Shown here: positions 16,762 through 23,972 of the stretch, one piece after another | How the letters are laid out: each line of letters begins with the position of its first letter | How positions within the stretch are numbered: position 1 is the stretch's first letter | Assembly: GCA_020847045.1 (NCBI GenBank) | Contig: JADLCT010000097.1 | Location: 1 to 48,708 of the forward strand | Source: Bryobacterales bacterium | GTDB taxonomy: Bacteria; Acidobacteriota; Terriglobia; Bryobacterales; Bryobacteraceae | Length of the DNA stretch: 48,708 nt | Direction of reading: 5' to 3' | The notes under the pieces: model-generated | Told to the model about the DNA's origin: nothing | Seen by the model: the letters and a program-made list of their open reading frames with translations, nothing else | Databases searched by the model: none | Program-made: the position numbers and the translations under genes

Positions 16762-18078
16762 ATGAAGACGTTCTACATCGAGACGTTCGGCTGCCAGATG
16801 AACGTCCACGATTCGGAAAAGGTGATCGGCACGCTGAACCAGCAGGGCTACTCCCAGGTGGCCACGCCCGAGGAAGCCGGACTGGTGCTCTATAACACCT
16901 GCTCCATCCGCGACAAAGCGGAACAGAAGGTGTTCCACCGCCTGCAGCAGTTCCAGAAGGAAGCCGGCAAAAGCGGCAAGGTGTATGGCGTGCTCGGCTG
17001 CGTGGCGCAGCAGGAGGGCGAAAGGATCTTCGAACGCGCCCCCCATGTCTCGCTCGTGGTGGGCTCGGCCAGCTATCCGAAGTTGCCAGAGTTGCTGGTG
17101 CAGATCGAATCCGGCGGCCGGCGCGTGACCGGACTTTCGCTCGACACCGAAGAGACATTTGAAACCAGCTTCACGCGCCGCGACAATCCACACCGCGCCT
17201 ACATCACCATCATCGAAGGCTGCGACAAGGCGTGCGCCTATTGCGTGGTGCCGCGCACGCGCGGGCCGGAGCGCAGCCGGACCGCGGCTTCCATTCTCGC
17301 CGAGGCGCGCCAACTGGCCGCCTCAGGCTACACCGAGATTCAACTCCTCGGCCAGAACGTAAACTCCTACCGCGATCCTTCGCCCGGTGGTGCACGCTTC
17401 GCACAACTGCTGCGCGAGGTGGGCGCGGTCGAAGGACTGCGCCGCGTCCGCTTCACCACCTCGCACCCGCGCGACTTCACGCGCGACATCATCGAGGCCA
17501 TGGACGGCAACCCCGTTTTGTGCAATCACGTCCACTTGCCCGTGCAGTCCGGATCGGACCGGGTGCTGTCGAACATGCAGCGGCTGTACACGCGCGGCGA
17601 GTACATGCGCCGCATCGAATGGATGAAGCACTCGCACCGCAACATCGCCATCACCACGGACATCATCGTCGGCTTCTGCGGCGAAACGGGTGAGGATTTC
17701 GAGGAGACCATCCGGCTGGTCGAGGAGGTCGGCTACGACTCCATGTTCAGCTTCAAGTATTCGCAGCGGCCCAACACGCCGGCCCTGTCCCTGACGGACC
17801 ACGTTCCGGAGGAGGAAAAAGCACGCCGCCTGTCGATTCTGCAGGAAAAGCAGCGCGGCATTCAGATGCGGCGGAACGCGGCCTACATCGGTGAGCGCCA
17901 CGAGGTGATGGCCGAATACTTCAACCAGGCCACCGGCCAATGGGTGGGCCGCACGGCGCAAAACAAGACGCTGAACTTCCTGCTGGGCGGCCGGCCGGCG
18001 CCCACGCCCGGCCAGTATCTCGACGTGCTGGTGACCAGGTCGGGCCCGAATTCGCTGGCCGGCGAAGCCTGCGCATGA
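16762..18078 (+). CDS. miaB: tRNA-2-methylthio-N6-dimethylallyladenosine synthase MiaB
   Basis: At 438 residues this is a full-length MiaB. The N-terminal MTTase domain carries the three Cys ligands of the auxiliary [4Fe-4S] cluster (Cys11 in F-G-C-Q-M-N, Cys47 in Y-N-T-C-S-I, Cys80 in L-G-C-V-A-Q). The radical SAM CxxxCxxC follows (Cys154, Cys158, Cys161 in G-C-D-K-A-C-A-Y-C), then H-L-P-V-Q-S-G-S and the C-terminal TRAM domain from about residue 370. It methylthiolates i6A37 in tRNAs reading UNN codons. The N-M-N-type motif N-V-N-S-Y marks MiaB rather than MtaB or RimO. A bifunctional-nuclease gene follows, the usual housekeeping context. Confidence 0.95.
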   Translation: MKTFYIETFGCQMNVHDSEKVIGTLNQQGYSQVATPEEAGLVLYNTCSIRDKAEQKVFHRLQQFQKEAGKSGKVYGVLGCVAQQEGERIFERAPHVSLVVGSASYPKLPELLVQIESGGRRVTGLSLDTEETFETSFTRRDNPHRAYITIIEGCDKACAYCVVPRTRGPERSRTAASILAEARQLAASGYTEIQLLGQNVNSYRDPSPGGARFAQLLREVGAVEGLRRVRFTTSHPRDFTRDIIEAMDGNPVLCNHVHLPVQSGSDRVLSNMQRLYTRGEYMRRIEWMKHSHRNIAITTDIIVGFCGETGEDFEETIRLVEEVGYDSMFSFKYSQRPNTPALSLTDHVPEEEKARRLSILQEKQRGIQMRRNAAYIGERHEVMAEYFNQATGQWVGRTAQNKTLNFLLGGRPAPTPGQYLDVLVTRSGPNSLAGEACA

Positions 18079-18142
18079 GCACCGCCGGTTCCCTCGCGCC
18101 GCTCCGGGCGGTCTGTTCTAATGAGAGAGGAGGGAAGACGCC

Positions 18143-18628
18143 ATGGAAGTTGAGATGAAGATCCGCGGCCTGATGATGGACCCGGTCACCAACATGCCCA
18201 TCGTCATCCTGAAGGACGCGCAAGGCAACTCCATACTGCCCATCTGGGTGGGCGTGTATGAAGCCAACGCCATCGCGCTGGAAATCGAAAAGGTCGTCAC
18301 GCCGCGCCCCATGACGCACGACCTCATCAAGACGCTTCTCGGCGGCCTGCGCACTGGCGTACGGAAGATCGTGGTGAACGAGTTGAAGGAGGATACCTTC
18401 TACGCGGTCATCTGGCTGGAGCGGGACGGCAAGCTGATCTCGGTGGACTCGCGTCCTTCCGATGCTCTGGCCATCGCTTTGCGCCTGGACTGCCCGATCT
18501 ACGTCGACGATTCCGTGCTGCAAAATTCGAAGATGGTCAACACCATCGCCGACCGCGTGAACAACGATGAGTTGCGGCGCTGGCTGGAAAATCTGAACGA
18601 CGAGGACCTGGGCCGCTACAAAATGTAG
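18143..18628 (+). CDS. Bifunctional nuclease (BFN/DUF151) family protein
   Basis: The 161-residue protein has a strong ribosome site (GAGAGGAGGG) ahead of ATG 18143. It matches the BFN/DUF151 family: I-L-P-I-W-V-G near residue 35, A-I-A-L-E-I-E, R-P-M-T-H-D-L near 55 and D-S-R-P-S-D-A-L-A-I-A near 105. Family members are small proteins with reported DNase/RNase activity in plants, and in bacteria are usually encoded beside miaB or tRNA/cell-wall genes; the in vivo role is unclear. A C-terminal coil (L-R-R-W-L-E-N-L) is UvrB/UvrC-like. Full length, with no anomalies. Confidence 0.9.
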   Translation: MEVEMKIRGLMMDPVTNMPIVILKDAQGNSILPIWVGVYEANAIALEIEKVVTPRPMTHDLIKTLLGGLRTGVRKIVVNELKEDTFYAVIWLERDGKLISVDSRPSDALAIALRLDCPIYVDDSVLQNSKMVNTIADRVNNDELRRWLENLNDEDLGRYKM

Positions 18629-18639
18629 CCGGGGCAGCC

Positions 18640-18942
18640 ATGCGGGAGCAATTGGAACGGCTATTCGCGCTTGGTATCGAGGCTGCGCCCGTCGATGGCA
18701 TGAACCGCCATGTGGTGTTCGCGCGCGCAGGCTTCGCCGCCCTGGTGGAGCGCACCGCCACCGGCTTTGGCCGCGTGGGCGCCGCCGGGCTCATGACCGG
18801 CTCGGGACTGTCCCAACTGGTTTGGCGCGATGGCAAGGCCTACTTCGTCACGCGATCAAGCGAGCAGCCGGCCACCGATGAGCAGGTGGCCGCCTTGCGA
18901 AGCTTTTCGAGCGACCTCGAGCGCACGCTGCGCGCCTGCTGA
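18640..18942 (+). CDS. Small hypothetical protein after BFN gene
   Basis: The 100-residue product starts 11 bases after the BFN stop. It has a mixed alpha/beta pattern with short strands (H-V-V-F-A-R-A, Q-L-V-W-R-D-G, A-Y-F-V-T-R) and a C-terminal helix; no signal peptide or membrane segment. No family recognised. The position implies cotranscription with the BFN gene. It ends 10 bp before the convergent LacI gene. Confidence 0.6.
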   Translation: MREQLERLFALGIEAAPVDGMNRHVVFARAGFAALVERTATGFGRVGAAGLMTGSGLSQLVWRDGKAYFVTRSSEQPATDEQVAALRSFSSDLERTLRAC

Positions 18943-18952
18943 CGCCCGGCCA

Positions 18953-19948
18953 CTAGGTTCGCTGCGTCGAGGCTCGCACCACCAGTTTCGGTTCAATCAG
19001 AATCCGGTGCGGCTGCGTGTCCTCCGATGGCTTCATGCTTCCCAGCAACAGCTTCGCCGCCGACTCCCCAATCGCGCCGCTGCTTTGATCGATGGTGGAC
19101 AGCGGCACCCGCATCAGGTCGGAGTAGTGCACGTTGCCGGCGCCGATGATGGCCACCTCGCGCGGCACATCGAGTCCGGAATCAAGCACGGCCTTCATCG
19201 CTCCGGCGGCCACCGGATCGTTGTAGCAGAAAACTCCGTCAGGCCGTGGCCGCAGCGCCAGCAGCTTCATCATGGCCTGATAGCCCGAGGCGTCGTCGTG
19301 CCGCGCCGGAACGACGAACTCCGGCCGCTGCACGAGACCCGCCCGCTGCAACGCCCGCGAGTACCCGTTGAACCGCCCCAAGCCTGTGGCCGACGCGGGG
19401 CCCTGCAAGTGCGCAATGTTGCGGCAGCCCTGTTCCACCAGGTGCATGGTCGCCATCTCGCCCAGTTCGGCGTCGTTCACGCCCACGAAGTTCGCCGGCG
19501 CGCCCGGCGGCTCGCGGTCGATCAGCACAAACGGCGTCCGGTAGCGGTTCAACAGCGTAAACAGACCATGGTTTCCGGACGACTGCGCCGAGGCGATAAT
19601 CAGCCCGTCCACGCTGCGTTCGACGAGTAATTGCACCTGGTTCATCTCCGTGTGCGGATTCTCATCCGAATTGAAAATGACCATCTGATACGCGTGCGGC
19701 TCCAGCACGCGCGCCACGCCTCGGGCAATCTCGGCGAAAAAAGAGTGCATCAGATCGGGAATCACCAGCCCGATCAGATTTGTGCGCTGCAGCACCAGGC
19801 TGCGGGCCACCCAGTTCGGCCTGTAATGCAGCTCATTGGCGCACTCCAACACGCGGGCGCGCGTGGCTTCGCTGATGTCGCTGTGCCCGCGCAGCGCCTT
19901 GGATACCGTCATCAGTGACACGCCGAGGCGGTTGGCGATGTCCTTCAT
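18953..19948 (-). CDS. LacI-family transcriptional regulator
   Basis: The 331-residue protein begins with the LacI helix-turn-helix (M-K-D-I-A-N-R-L-G-V-S-L-M-T-V-S-K-A-L), hinge sequence (N-W-V-A-R-S-L-V) and a periplasmic-binding-protein-like sensor domain (G-L-V-I-P-D-L near residue 60, F-C-Y-N-D-P-V-A-A-G-A near 240). The start at ATG 19948 puts the HTH at the N-terminus as is standard; a GTG 12 bases upstream is possible. LacI-type factors repress sugar-uptake genes until they bind a saccharide. It lies downstream of the TonB-dependent receptor on the same strand, 139 bp away, so that receptor and the adjacent GH9 gene are the obvious targets. Confidence 0.92.
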   Translation of the reverse strand: MKDIANRLGVSLMTVSKALRGHSDISEATRARVLECANELHYRPNWVARSLVLQRTNLIGLVIPDLMHSFFAEIARGVARVLEPHAYQMVIFNSDENPHTEMNQVQLLVERSVDGLIIASAQSSGNHGLFTLLNRYRTPFVLIDREPPGAPANFVGVNDAELGEMATMHLVEQGCRNIAHLQGPASATGLGRFNGYSRALQRAGLVQRPEFVVPARHDDASGYQAMMKLLALRPRPDGVFCYNDPVAAGAMKAVLDSGLDVPREVAIIGAGNVHYSDLMRVPLSTIDQSSGAIGESAAKLLLGSMKPSEDTQPHRILIEPKLVVRASTQRT

Positions 19949-20037
19949 CCGGGTTCTCACGGGACACCCGCCCGGCCGGCGCTCACCCAAGGCGCCGTAG
20001 TGAGTGGAAACATAGTACTCAAGGTAGCGCAGGTTCC

Positions 20038-20066
20038 GGATGCCGTGACCGGACCACACGGCATCC
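20038..20066 (-). terminator. Perfect 10-bp stem hairpin after the receptor gene
   Basis: GGATGCCGTG (20038-20047) and CACGGCATCC (20057-20066) form a perfect 10-bp stem with a 9-base loop, 21 bp beyond the receptor stop codon and within the leader of the LacI gene. No U-tract follows on the minus strand, so it may attenuate or protect mRNA rather than act as a classical intrinsic terminator. It could separate receptor and regulator transcription. Confidence 0.5.
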
Positions 20067-20087
20067 CCTGCCCTGCGGCATCCGCCC

Positions 20088-23000
20088 CTACCAGGAGAAG
20101 CGGAGGGAGAGCTGGATCTCCCGCGGAAGGCCCGACTGGCCGTCGGTGCGCATTACGCCCGCGCTGCCGCTGTTGGGATTATTCGGATGATTGAACACGT
20201 TGAAGGCGTCAATGGTGAAGCGCAGCTCCTTCGTCTCGGTGATGTGAACCCGTTTGAAGAGCGAAGCGTCGATGTTCCACTGGCGCGGGCCGCCGATGTA
20301 TTGATACCGGAACGGATGCAGGTTGTTGTTATACGCAATCCGCTGGGAGGCCCCGTTATTCAGCGGAATCCAGACGTTGTCGGTATCCCAGAAGGATTGG
20401 ACGTTGGTGTTGGCCGGCGCGTTGGGCGGCAGCGCGGTGGAGCCCCAGGGAATCAGGGGCGTCACGGCGGGTTTGTAATCAGCCGGGACGCCCATCACGC
20501 CGTTGGGCCTGCCGTCGGGGCCGTGGCTGTTGATGCGGTTGGCCGGAATGTAACCGTTCCACCACAGGTAGCCGGGATAACAGGTGCCGCTGCGGCAATC
20601 CTCAACCGGGTAGTCGTAGCCATACTGGCGGACCGGTTCGCCGGTAATGTTCCAGTTCGATGTGGCCAGATCGGTGTAAGTGGAGTAAATGGTGCCAAGC
20701 CCCGCGACCTGCCAGCCGCCGATGAACTTATCCAGCACGCCGCCGGCATTCCGGCCGATCCACTTACCACGCCCGATGGGCAGATCGACGATCCAGTTCA
20801 GCCGCACGCGGTGTTTGGGAATGGAGGGGTCGCGGCGGTAATTCAGGAAGCGGTTGCGTTCGGCCTCATCGGCGGGAACCGTTCCGGGCAGAAAGTTATT
20901 CAGTGCGGGAATGATGGAGCCGTAGCCGGAGTTGCCATTGTCGGCGCCGGCGCGCAGCGCGTTGCTGAGAACATAGCTCACCTGGAAGCCCACGCCCCGG
21001 CTGTAGCGGCGCTCCACCTGGAACTCCGCGCCATGGAAATTCGACCAACCTGTCTTGCGGTATTCCACCAGGCTGCCGTAGGTCCGCTGGTCATAAGGAC
21101 GCGTGGCCACGCCAGAGAACAGGCCCGTGGGCAGGGGGTTCTTCGTCGTGGCATACCAGACATAGGCGGGCGTGGCGTCGTTGAACGGCCAGATCTGCAT
21201 CTGGTTCGTACCGTGATTGCCGACATAGCCACCCCGGAGGACGGTGTTGTTCATGATCTCCTTCTCCAGGGTGAAGTTCCAGTCCTGCACCTTGGGAGTC
21301 GGCTGCTCCGGATTGAAGAAGTAGTTCGAGGTCTGGCCCGGTGTCAGCGGCACGGGACGCTCCAGGGAGACGGCGTTCTTACTATTCAAGCCAGCAAAGA
21401 CGGTGGGCACGGAACGCATGCCCCAGTTGGCGATGCCGTCTGGCGATTCGGCGGCCAGCGTGTTGGAAAAATTCTGGAAGTTCACGCCGAAGGGCGTTCC
21501 CGCGGTGGACTGGTCCATCCAGGAATAGAGGCCCTCGTTAAAGTAAGAAACGCTGTAGCCGCTACGGATGACGAAGCTGCGGCGGCCGTCGCCGGCGCGG
21601 TAGGCCATGCCAAGGTGCGGGCCCCAGTCGTGCCAGTTGTTGCGCGCGCCCTTACGCGGAAGTCCAGCCTTGTCCCAGGTTTCAAACTTCACGCCGATGT
21701 TTTCAAACATGCGGATCTCCTGGGGCGTGGTGACGCCTGCCGCATACAGGTTGTCCATCGGCTGGCCCAGTACGATCGAACGGTTGTTGTAATCAAATCC
21801 AGGAACATAGATCCCGTTCTTTTCGCCCGGGAATGGAGTCAACTGGTAGCGCACGCCCAGGTTCAGCGTCAGCCGCGGAGTTACTTTGAAGTTGTCCTGA
21901 AAGTAGAACGCGTGCTCCTGGCGGCGCAGGTTATACTCGCCCCGGCGCCTGGGTGAAGCATAGTTGGCGACACCCAGAAACAGGTTGCCCAGGTTGTGCC
22001 CGGTGAGCACGGTGGCCTGCGGGTTCGCGGGGTTGCTGGCCGGGTCCACCAGAGCCGTGGCGCCTGTGTTGAACGATGTGGTGCCGGTGCCGAAGGTTTG
22101 CTGCGGCAGGGTATTCAACAGATCGAAGCGGAAATGCACGCCGAACTGAAGCTCGTGCTTGCCGACGATCTTGGTCATGTTGTCGTCGAAAATGAAGTAC
22201 TGGTGATCGTAGCGGTTGGTGTGATTGGCCCGCACAAATTGTGTAGGCGGCAGTCCGACATCGGCGATAAAAGGAAAGCCGGTCAACTTGAACGGATTCG
22301 GCAAGCCGAGTTCGTCGGCATAGCTGACGCCCGGAGCGCCGGTGCTGGACAGGCGGAATGCGCGCGAGTAACTGCCCGTAAACTCATTGAACAGCGTTGG
22401 TGAGATTGTGTGCACCCAGGAGACGGCCGTGCTGCGGTTGGAGCCATCCTGCCGGCCGAAGTTACCGATCTCGTCCAGGGTAGGTACATTGCCCAGGCTG
22501 GCATAGGAAGCGCTGAGGCGGCTGTGACGCCCCTCGGTATGCCGGACATAGAACTGGTCGCGGTCGGTGATGCGGTGGTCAAAACGGGTGGTCACCGTGA
22601 ATTCCTTGGCGTCGTTGGGCGCCGGGCCGAACCAGTTGTCTTCCAGGAGAGGGTTCCGGTTGCCAAACGTCGGCTCGGGCACCACTTTGAAGATGTAGCC
22701 GGCCAGCGGACTCATGCGTTTCGGGTCGATCTGGTTGACTTTTCCGCCAAAAGCAAACGGCTGCCGGTTCCAGCTCTGGCCCCCCGTGGTGAGCGGATCA
22801 TAGAGCACGTTGAGCCGGCCCTGGTTGTCGCGCAGACCGCTGAAATCGCCATTCCGCATGGCCGTGGTGGGAACGCGCGTAGAAAGCGAGGTCGGGGCTT
22901 TGACGTAGTAACCCTCGTAGGCGCCAAAGAAGAAGGTGCGGTTGCGGCCGTCGTAGAGCTTGGGCAGCACCACCGGGCCGCCCAGGTTCGCTCCCCACTC

Positions 23001-23843
23001 ATTGCGGTTCAGCTCGGGGATCAGGCCGAAGTCCGTGCGCGAACGGGCCTTGCCGTACGCGTTGTTGCGGTTGGTCAGAAACGCGGCGCCGTGAATCAGA
23101 TTGGTGCCGCTCTTGGTGGACATCACGATGCTGGTCATGCGGGAGTACTTCGCCGAGTGGGCGTTGTTCTCCACCTTGAACTCCTGTATCGTGTCCAGCC
23201 CCGGAGGCCGCTGGATGGTCCCTTCGTTCCACATCGACTGCTCCAGAACGGCGCCATCGAGATAGTAGTTGTGCGCGCCGGCCATCATGCCGAAGGAGCG
23301 CACCTGCGTGTTCGAACCCGGCCTCGGGCTCTCCAGCCCCGGCACCATCACAAGGAGGTTCTCAATCGAGCGGCCATTGATCGGCAACTGCTCGATTCGC
23401 CGCCGCTCCAGTACGTTGCCGAGCGTGGCGTTGTCCACCACCAGCAGGGGCGCCGCCTCGGCGGACACCGTAATCTTGGTATCCGTGCTGCCCGTCTGCA
23501 AGATGGCGTCGAAGTGGGTGGACTGCTGCACCTGCACCTCCACGGCCACCTCCAGCGTCTGCATACCGGGCGATTCCACCTTCAATACATAGGCGCCGCG
23601 GTTGACCGATGGAAAAACGTAGAGCCCCGCCTCGTTCGAAGAGGTTCTCAGGACAATGCCCGTGGCCTTGCTGGCGAGTTCCAGCGTTGCGCCGGGGATG
23701 ACGGCGTGCGTCTGGTCGTGAACCGTGCCGCGCACACTTCCCGTGCCGGATTGCGCCAGGGCCGTGGCCACCAGCACACTCACCAGGCTCAAGATACCAA
23801 GCAGCTTTGCGAGGCGGGAACCGCGGATTCCAATTGCGGCCAT
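20088..23843 (-). CDS. TonB-dependent Oar-like receptor 1
   Basis: The 1251-residue protein has a signal peptide (1-30), an N-terminal carboxypeptidase-regulatory-like beta-sandwich (G-S-V-R-G-T-V-H-D-Q-T, about 35-120), a plug domain (R-R-R-I-E-Q-L-P-I-N-G-R-S near 150 and Y-Y-L-D-G-A near 215), and a long beta-barrel ending with alternating aromatics L-S-L-R-F-S-W. This is the Oar-like receptor type that dominates acidobacterial outer membranes and is thought to import oligosaccharides or other large ligands using TonB. The start has AGGGAGGT upstream. No SusD-like partner is present. GH9 lies upstream and LacI downstream. The specific ligand is unknown. Confidence 0.92.
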   Translation of the reverse strand: MAAIGIRGSRLAKLLGILSLVSVLVATALAQSGTGSVRGTVHDQTHAVIPGATLELASKATGIVLRTSSNEAGLYVFPSVNRGAYVLKVESPGMQTLEVAVEVQVQQSTHFDAILQTGSTDTKITVSAEAAPLLVVDNATLGNVLERRRIEQLPINGRSIENLLVMVPGLESPRPGSNTQVRSFGMMAGAHNYYLDGAVLEQSMWNEGTIQRPPGLDTIQEFKVENNAHSAKYSRMTSIVMSTKSGTNLIHGAAFLTNRNNAYGKARSRTDFGLIPELNRNEWGANLGGPVVLPKLYDGRNRTFFFGAYEGYYVKAPTSLSTRVPTTAMRNGDFSGLRDNQGRLNVLYDPLTTGGQSWNRQPFAFGGKVNQIDPKRMSPLAGYIFKVVPEPTFGNRNPLLEDNWFGPAPNDAKEFTVTTRFDHRITDRDQFYVRHTEGRHSRLSASYASLGNVPTLDEIGNFGRQDGSNRSTAVSWVHTISPTLFNEFTGSYSRAFRLSSTGAPGVSYADELGLPNPFKLTGFPFIADVGLPPTQFVRANHTNRYDHQYFIFDDNMTKIVGKHELQFGVHFRFDLLNTLPQQTFGTGTTSFNTGATALVDPASNPANPQATVLTGHNLGNLFLGVANYASPRRRGEYNLRRQEHAFYFQDNFKVTPRLTLNLGVRYQLTPFPGEKNGIYVPGFDYNNRSIVLGQPMDNLYAAGVTTPQEIRMFENIGVKFETWDKAGLPRKGARNNWHDWGPHLGMAYRAGDGRRSFVIRSGYSVSYFNEGLYSWMDQSTAGTPFGVNFQNFSNTLAAESPDGIANWGMRSVPTVFAGLNSKNAVSLERPVPLTPGQTSNYFFNPEQPTPKVQDWNFTLEKEIMNNTVLRGGYVGNHGTNQMQIWPFNDATPAYVWYATTKNPLPTGLFSGVATRPYDQRTYGSLVEYRKTGWSNFHGAEFQVERRYSRGVGFQVSYVLSNALRAGADNGNSGYGSIIPALNNFLPGTVPADEAERNRFLNYRRDPSIPKHRVRLNWIVDLPIGRGKWIGRNAGGVLDKFIGGWQVAGLGTIYSTYTDLATSNWNITGEPVRQYGYDYPVEDCRSGTCYPGYLWWNGYIPANRINSHGPDGRPNGVMGVPADYKPAVTPLIPWGSTALPPNAPANTNVQSFWDTDNVWIPLNNGASQRIAYNNNLHPFRYQYIGGPRQWNIDASLFKRVHITETKELRFTIDAFNVFNHPNNPNSGSAGVMRTDGQSGLPREIQLSLRFSW

Positions 23844-23875
23844 GATCTGACCTCCCTTACCGTAGTCGAGATTAC

Positions 23876-23890
23876 GTTCGATATACGAAC
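23876..23890. promoter_or_regulatory. Inverted repeat, candidate LacI operator
   Basis: GTTCG and CGAAC form 5-bp arms around ATATA. The repeat lies in the leader of receptor 1, about 25 bp downstream of its predicted -10 element and 33 bp before the start codon. A repressor bound here would block elongation or initiation. Assignment to the neighbouring LacI protein is inference from proximity. Confidence 0.35.
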
Positions 23891-23914
23891 ACCCCTGTCC
23901 ACTATCTACACGGT

Positions 23915-23943
23915 CTTATAACAGTGGAATCCGCCACGGTCAA
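23915..23943 (-). promoter_or_regulatory. Near-consensus promoter of receptor 1
   Basis: On the minus strand TTGACC (23943-23938) and TATAAG (23920-23915) are separated by exactly 17 bp, the sigma-70 optimum. Predicted initiation is near 23908, giving a leader of about 65 bases. The same element pair with the same spacing lies before the GH9 gene. Confidence 0.65.
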
Positions 23944-23972
23944 GTAGAAAAAATAATGAGGGATAAAGTCCG

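Noticed and set aside
19949..20059. Upstream extension of the LacI regulator by 37 codons
   Set aside because: The helix-turn-helix begins at the ATG at 19948 as in the family; the extension covers the intergenic hairpin flank and has no motif.
22410..23921. Long plus-strand frame opposite receptor 1
   Set aside because: Low-complexity His/Arg/Val/Gly-rich translation without motifs; the opposite strand encodes the plug and regulatory-like domain of the receptor.
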